The position numbers and the translations under genes are program-made. Positions 5,625-8,458 of a stretch of 8,458 nucleotides of DNA are shown piece after piece. The notes beneath the pieces were generated by a model, which ran no database searches, had not been told where the DNA came from, and worked only from the letters and a program-made list of their open reading frames with translations. Source of the DNA: an uncultured Dorea sp. (GTDB taxonomy: Bacteria; Bacillota; Clostridia; Lachnospirales; Lachnospiraceae); contig CAJTUQ010000058.1 of NCBI GenBank assembly GCA_910579335.1, forward strand, positions 9,201-17,658, written 5' to 3'. Within the stretch, counting starts at the first letter, position 1. The number at the start of each line of letters is the position of its first letter.

Positions 5625-6833
5625 TTATTCTCCCATTGCAAATCCATCATGGACAGCATTCATTGCTTTATCAATGTCCTTCTCATCCACCAAAACTGTT
5701 ATTCTGATTTCCGATGTGGAAATCATGTTAATATTTACTCTGGAATTGTACAATGCTTCAAACATTCTCGCCGCAACGCCCGGATTGCTCATCATACCGG
5801 CGCCTACTACTGAAAGCTTTGCCACATTGGGATTGCAGCTCACCTCTTGAATCGTGAGCCGTTTTTTATTTTTATTGAGAATTTCAATCGCGTGCTCCAT
5901 ATCGTCCCCGGCTACAGTAAACGAGATATCTTTTGTTCCTTCCCGTCCGACAGACTGCAGGATAATGTCCACGTTAATGTTATTCTTCGCCAGAGTGTCA
6001 AATATATTGAATGCGATTCCCGGCTTATCAAGCACGCCGATAACTGAAATCCGGGCTGTATTTTTATCCGCCGCAACTCCGGTCACTAACAGTTTCTCCA
6101 TGTCTGCTCCTTCCCTGACTACAGTCCCTTCCGTATAATTCAGGCTGGACCGTACTACCAATTCCACATTATATTTTTTCGCCATCTCCACAGAACGGTT
6201 ATGGAGGACCTTTGCCCCAAGACTGGCTAATTCAAGCATCTCATCGTAGGTAACTTCATCAAGCTTTCTGGCGTTCTTCACAACTCTTGGGTCTGCGGTA
6301 AACACGCCGTCCACATCCGTATAAATCTCACATCTGTCTGCATGGAGCGCCGCCGCCAATGCTACCGCCGTCGTATCGGACCCGCCCCGTCCTAATGTGG
6401 TGATATCATCATATTTGTTTACTCCCTGAAAGCCTGTGACGATTACGATTTTTCTGGAATCTAACTCATGGAGGATCCTTTCGGTTTCCACCCGTTTAAA
6501 CCTGGCATTCCCGTACCTTGACGTAGAATGCATCATGACCTGAAATGCGTTGAGCGAAACCGCCGGAACATCCAGCGCCTGCATTGCCATCGCCATCAAT
6601 GCCGCTGACACCTGCTCTCCTGTAGTCAGGAGCATATCCATCTCTCTTTTCTTTGCTTTCGGGTTGATATCCTCTGCCATCGCAATCAGCTCGTCTGTCG
6701 TATCTCCCATCGCAGAAAGAACGATGACGACGTCTTTTCCGGTCTTATACTCTTCAATACACCGTCTCGCAACATTGAAAATACGCTCCTTATTTGCGAC
6801 AGAGCTTCCCCCGAATTTCTTTACAATCAGCAT
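5625..6833 (-). CDS. lysC: Aspartokinase (aspartate kinase), monofunctional, with tandem ACT domains
   Basis: Phosphorylates L-aspartate with ATP, the first step to lysine, threonine and methionine. The 402 residues are typical of the alpha/beta type. The kinase domain (about 1-245) shows KFGGSSV (6-12), LSAMGDTTDELI (39-50), TTLGRGGSDTTAVALA (145-160) and YTDVDGVFTADPR (171-183). Two ACT modules follow (about 260-330 and 338-400), seen in VIGVLDKPGIAFNIF and VVGAGMMSNPGVAARMF, implying allosteric feedback by an end-product amino acid; which one cannot be read off. Start ATG 6833 has AGGAGG at 6838-6843 (4-nt spacer) and overlaps the end of the preceding gene by 7 bp, suggesting translational coupling. 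It is the last gene of hom - homoserine kinase-like - lysC, so its main job may be threonine supply. Isozyme names vary; lysC is used as the generic symbol. Confidence 0.95.
   Translation of the reverse strand: MLIVKKFGGSSVANKERIFNVARRCIEEYKTGKDVVIVLSAMGDTTDELIAMAEDINPKAKKREMDMLLTTGEQVSAALMAMAMQALDVPAVSLNAFQVMMHSTSRYGNARFKRVETERILHELDSRKIVIVTGFQGVNKYDDITTLGRGGSDTTAVALAAALHADRCEIYTDVDGVFTADPRVVKNARKLDEVTYDEMLELASLGAKVLHNRSVEMAKKYNVELVVRSSLNYTEGTVVREGADMEKLLVTGVAADKNTARISVIGVLDKPGIAFNIFDTLAKNNINVDIILQSVGREGTKDISFTVAGDDMEHAIEILNKNKKRLTIQEVSCNPNVAKLSVVGAGMMSNPGVAARMFEALYNSRVNINMISTSEIRITVLVDEKDIDKAMNAVHDGFAMGE
6099..6112 (-). promoter_or_regulatory. Internal ribosome binding site and start for a separate aspartokinase beta subunit
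   Basis: Inside the aspartokinase gene, AAGGAG (6107-6112) precedes an in-frame ATG (6099-6101, Met245) by 5 nt. Initiation here would give a 158-residue protein ending at 5625 that contains only the two ACT domains. Bacillus subtilis LysC makes its beta subunit from an equivalent in-frame internal start. The site is seen; its use is inferred from that precedent. Confidence 0.65.
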
Positions 6834-8038
6834 ACTTCCTCCTGCAGCAGGTGCGCCATCAATTTATAGCCTTCATGCCACACATTGCCGGTGCCTGCCG
6901 CTGTTTTTTCATTATATACTGCCGGTCCTTTCTTTTCCGCCGTACTGTCATACAAAAGGTAAGGCACAGCCTCCCCTGTATGTGTCCGAGCCTCAACCGG
7001 CGTCGGATGATCCGGCAAAAGCAGCAGGCGGTATTCCTCCCCCGCTTCCTCCAGCCCGCAGATTACGGTCTTCAATACTTTCTCGTCTATATTTTCAATG
7101 GCTGCAATCTTATCCGCCGCACTTCCCTGATGCCCCATCTCGTCCGGAGCCTCCACATGGATATACGCAAAATCATAGCCTTCATATGCCAGCGCCCGTA
7201 CCGCGGCTTTTGCTTTTCCTCTATAGTTCGTATGAAGTCCCCCATTGGCTCCTTCCACCGTAATAGCGTCCATTCCCGTTCCGGCCGCAATTCCTTTGAG
7301 CAGGTCGACCGCCGAAATCATAACACCCTTCCGCCCGGTCCTCTTTTCAAACGAATCCAACGCCGGCTTCTTTCCCGCTCCCCAAAACCATGCCGAATTT
7401 GCGGGGCGCAGGCCCTTCTTCCGCCTTCTTATATTTACAGGATGATTCTCCAGAATATCATAGCTTTTTTTCATCATGCCAAGAAGCACCGCATCCTTTG
7501 GCAGATATGCGCCAATCTTCTTTGTCAGTATATCGTGGGGCGGCGTAAGCTCTGACACCGTTCCCCTCTGCTGAATCAACAGATGACGGTAACTCGTTCC
7601 CACATAAAAACTGTATCCGCTTTTCTTAAGGCCCTCCTTCAATGCTTCCACAAGGATTGCCGCCTCCTCTGTGGGAATCTCGTCCGAACTGTGGTCGAGG
7701 ATCGTCCGCTCCTCGTATGCGCAGTCTTCCTCGGAAAGCGTCACAAGATTGCATCGGAAGGAAACATCGGAAGCTTTCATATCTACTCCGATACTGAGCG
7801 CTTCCAGCGGAGACCTGCCCGTATAGTAAATCTTCGGATCATATCCCATGACTGCCAGGTTCGCCGTATCGCTCCCCGGCGCCATCCCCTCAGGAACCAT
7901 TGACACCAGTCCTACCTCAGACATCGGCGCCAGACGATCCATCTCCGGGACATATGCCGCCTCCAGAGTCGTTCTGCCTCCCAATTCCTTCAATGGCCTC
8001 CCTGCCATTCCGTCGCTTAAAACTACAATATACTTCAT
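6827..8038 (-). CDS. Phosphoglycerate-mutase-like (ApgM superfamily) protein, probable homoserine kinase
   Basis: A 403-residue alkaline-phosphatase-superfamily protein of the archaeal-type cofactor-independent phosphoglycerate mutase group. Metal and catalytic positions are visible: D9 (VVLSDGM), S56 in PGSDTANL, D299 and H303 in APDEMGHQG, D343-H344 in LPDHPTP, and H353 in THTGEAVP. NSAWFWGAGKKP (214-225) is a further family mark. Databases often call such proteins phosphoglycerate mutase, but a subfamily was proposed as homoserine kinase (TIGR02535, from memory) because it occurs with threonine genes where ThrB is missing. The position here, 18 bp after homoserine dehydrogenase and overlapping aspartokinase by 7 bp, strongly favours that role: homoserine to O-phosphohomoserine. 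Start ATG 8038 follows AAGGAGAAGGAAG. It would be an isofunctional replacement for GHMP-type ThrB. A glycolytic role cannot be excluded from sequence alone. Confidence 0.85.
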   Translation of the reverse strand: MKYIVVLSDGMAGRPLKELGGRTTLEAAYVPEMDRLAPMSEVGLVSMVPEGMAPGSDTANLAVMGYDPKIYYTGRSPLEALSIGVDMKASDVSFRCNLVTLSEEDCAYEERTILDHSSDEIPTEEAAILVEALKEGLKKSGYSFYVGTSYRHLLIQQRGTVSELTPPHDILTKKIGAYLPKDAVLLGMMKKSYDILENHPVNIRRRKKGLRPANSAWFWGAGKKPALDSFEKRTGRKGVMISAVDLLKGIAAGTGMDAITVEGANGGLHTNYRGKAKAAVRALAYEGYDFAYIHVEAPDEMGHQGSAADKIAAIENIDEKVLKTVICGLEEAGEEYRLLLLPDHPTPVEARTHTGEAVPYLLYDSTAEKKGPAVYNEKTAAGTGNVWHEGYKLMAHLLQEEVC

Positions 8039-8056
8039 CTTCCTTCTCCTTACCTG

Positions 8057-8458
8057 CTATCCTTCTATACGAATCATATGCAGAATCTGTTCTTTATATC
8101 GATTCGCTCTTGTGTCGTAGTCACCTTCCATCATAACCGGAGTTGTAAATCCAAACTCTCCCTCCAGCCCGTCAATTTTGATGATTTCCACATCTCCAAA
8201 AGAATATTTAAGGTTTGGAAGCATCTCGTCGGCGTCGCCCCTCATACGGATAAAAAATCTTCTTTTTGCATCGCCCTTATCTTCCAGTGTAAGCTTTTCC
8301 TGCTTCCACATCGTCATTATATTTCTGTTCAAATGCTTTGCGGCGTCTACTACGTCCGCTACAACTGCACTTGCCGTCGGAAGCTTTCCTGCGCCGCTTC
8401 CGTAAAACATTGCATCGCCAAGTACGTTTCCATGTACAAAAATCGCATTAAAAACATC
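8057..8458 (-). CDS. hom: Homoserine dehydrogenase, C-terminal fragment (cut by the right window edge)
   Basis: The last 133 residues of the NAD(P)H-dependent enzyme that reduces aspartate semialdehyde to homoserine. The visible part starts in DVFNAIFVHGNVLGDAMFYG and continues GSGAGKLPTASAVVADVVD, the highly conserved end of the catalytic region. A tail of about 80 residues follows, beginning KRRFFIRMRG and ending ILHMIRIEG, with the alternating pattern of an ACT domain, which suggests threonine feedback as in longer Gram-positive Hom proteins. The frame is open to the right edge; an apparent ATG at 8410 is internal, since the conserved sequence continues upstream of it. The stop TAG is 18 bp before the homoserine kinase-like gene, so the genes are probably co-transcribed. 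The promoter and any leader regulation lie outside the window. Confidence 0.95.
   Translation of the reverse strand, partial: DVFNAIFVHGNVLGDAMFYGSGAGKLPTASAVVADVVDAAKHLNRNIMTMWKQEKLTLEDKGDAKRRFFIRMRGDADEMLPNLKYSFGDVEIIKIDGLEGEFGFTTPVMMEGDYDTRANRYKEQILHMIRIEG

Noticed and set aside
6550..7263. A 237-codon plus-strand open frame across the aspartokinase/homoserine kinase-like boundary
   Set aside because: It is antisense to two clearly conserved genes, is rich in Pro, Ser and Leu as expected of a shadow frame, and has no ribosome binding site or recognisable domain.
8408..8410. ATG at 8410 as the start of a separate small protein
   Set aside because: The open frame continues upstream to the window edge with conserved homoserine dehydrogenase sequence, so this ATG is internal.
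1..8458. Mobile element, CRISPR array, tRNA/rRNA, toxin-antitoxin or novel defence system
   Set aside because: No transposase, integrase, spaced direct repeats, cloverleaf or rRNA-like sequence was seen. The coding space is filled by housekeeping genes with short gaps.

Overview
The window looks like ordinary chromosomal core sequence from a Gram-positive clostridium, most likely a member of the Lachnospiraceae. The reasons are strong AGGAGG-type ribosome binding sites, sigma-A-type promoters, the tig-clpP-clpX-lon gene order, a short clostridial-type CYTH protein, and a threonine-pathway cluster in which a phosphoglycerate-mutase-like protein takes the place of a classical ThrB. The taxonomic assignment is inference from gene content; there is no rRNA or other marker here. 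Every gene except one is on the minus strand.

Left part (1-3752, minus strand): a protein quality-control locus read right to left as tig (trigger factor), clpP (protease), clpX (unfoldase) and the start of lon (ATP-dependent protease, cut by the left edge). An extended -10 promoter lies just upstream of tig. A hairpin with a T-rich tail separates clpX from lon. Catalytic and interaction residues are intact in ClpP and ClpX, so ClpXP should work normally.

Middle (3770-5604): a two-gene minus-strand unit, a DJ-1/PfpI-family protein followed by a predicted lipoprotein of unknown function. It diverges from the only plus-strand gene, a CYTH/triphosphate tunnel enzyme. The two divergent promoters interlock around a perfect GTTTAC-N7-GTAAAC dyad. 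A bidirectional terminator separates the CYTH gene from the convergent amino-acid operon.

Right part (5625-8458, minus strand): homoserine dehydrogenase (C-terminal third, cut by the right edge), a phosphoglycerate-mutase-like protein of the 'proposed homoserine kinase' type, and aspartokinase. The last two overlap by 7 bp. Together they form the aspartate-to-phosphohomoserine branch of threonine biosynthesis; threonine synthase is not in the window. Aspartokinase has an internal start with a good ribosome binding site exactly where class-alpha/beta enzymes start their beta subunit.

I found no mobile element, CRISPR array, RNA gene, toxin-antitoxin pair or defence island. No intergenic stretch exceeds about 150 bp. 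I do not see an undescribed multi-gene system; the most interesting points are the noncanonical homoserine kinase, the interlocked divergent promoters, the aspartokinase internal start, and the uncharacterised lipoprotein.
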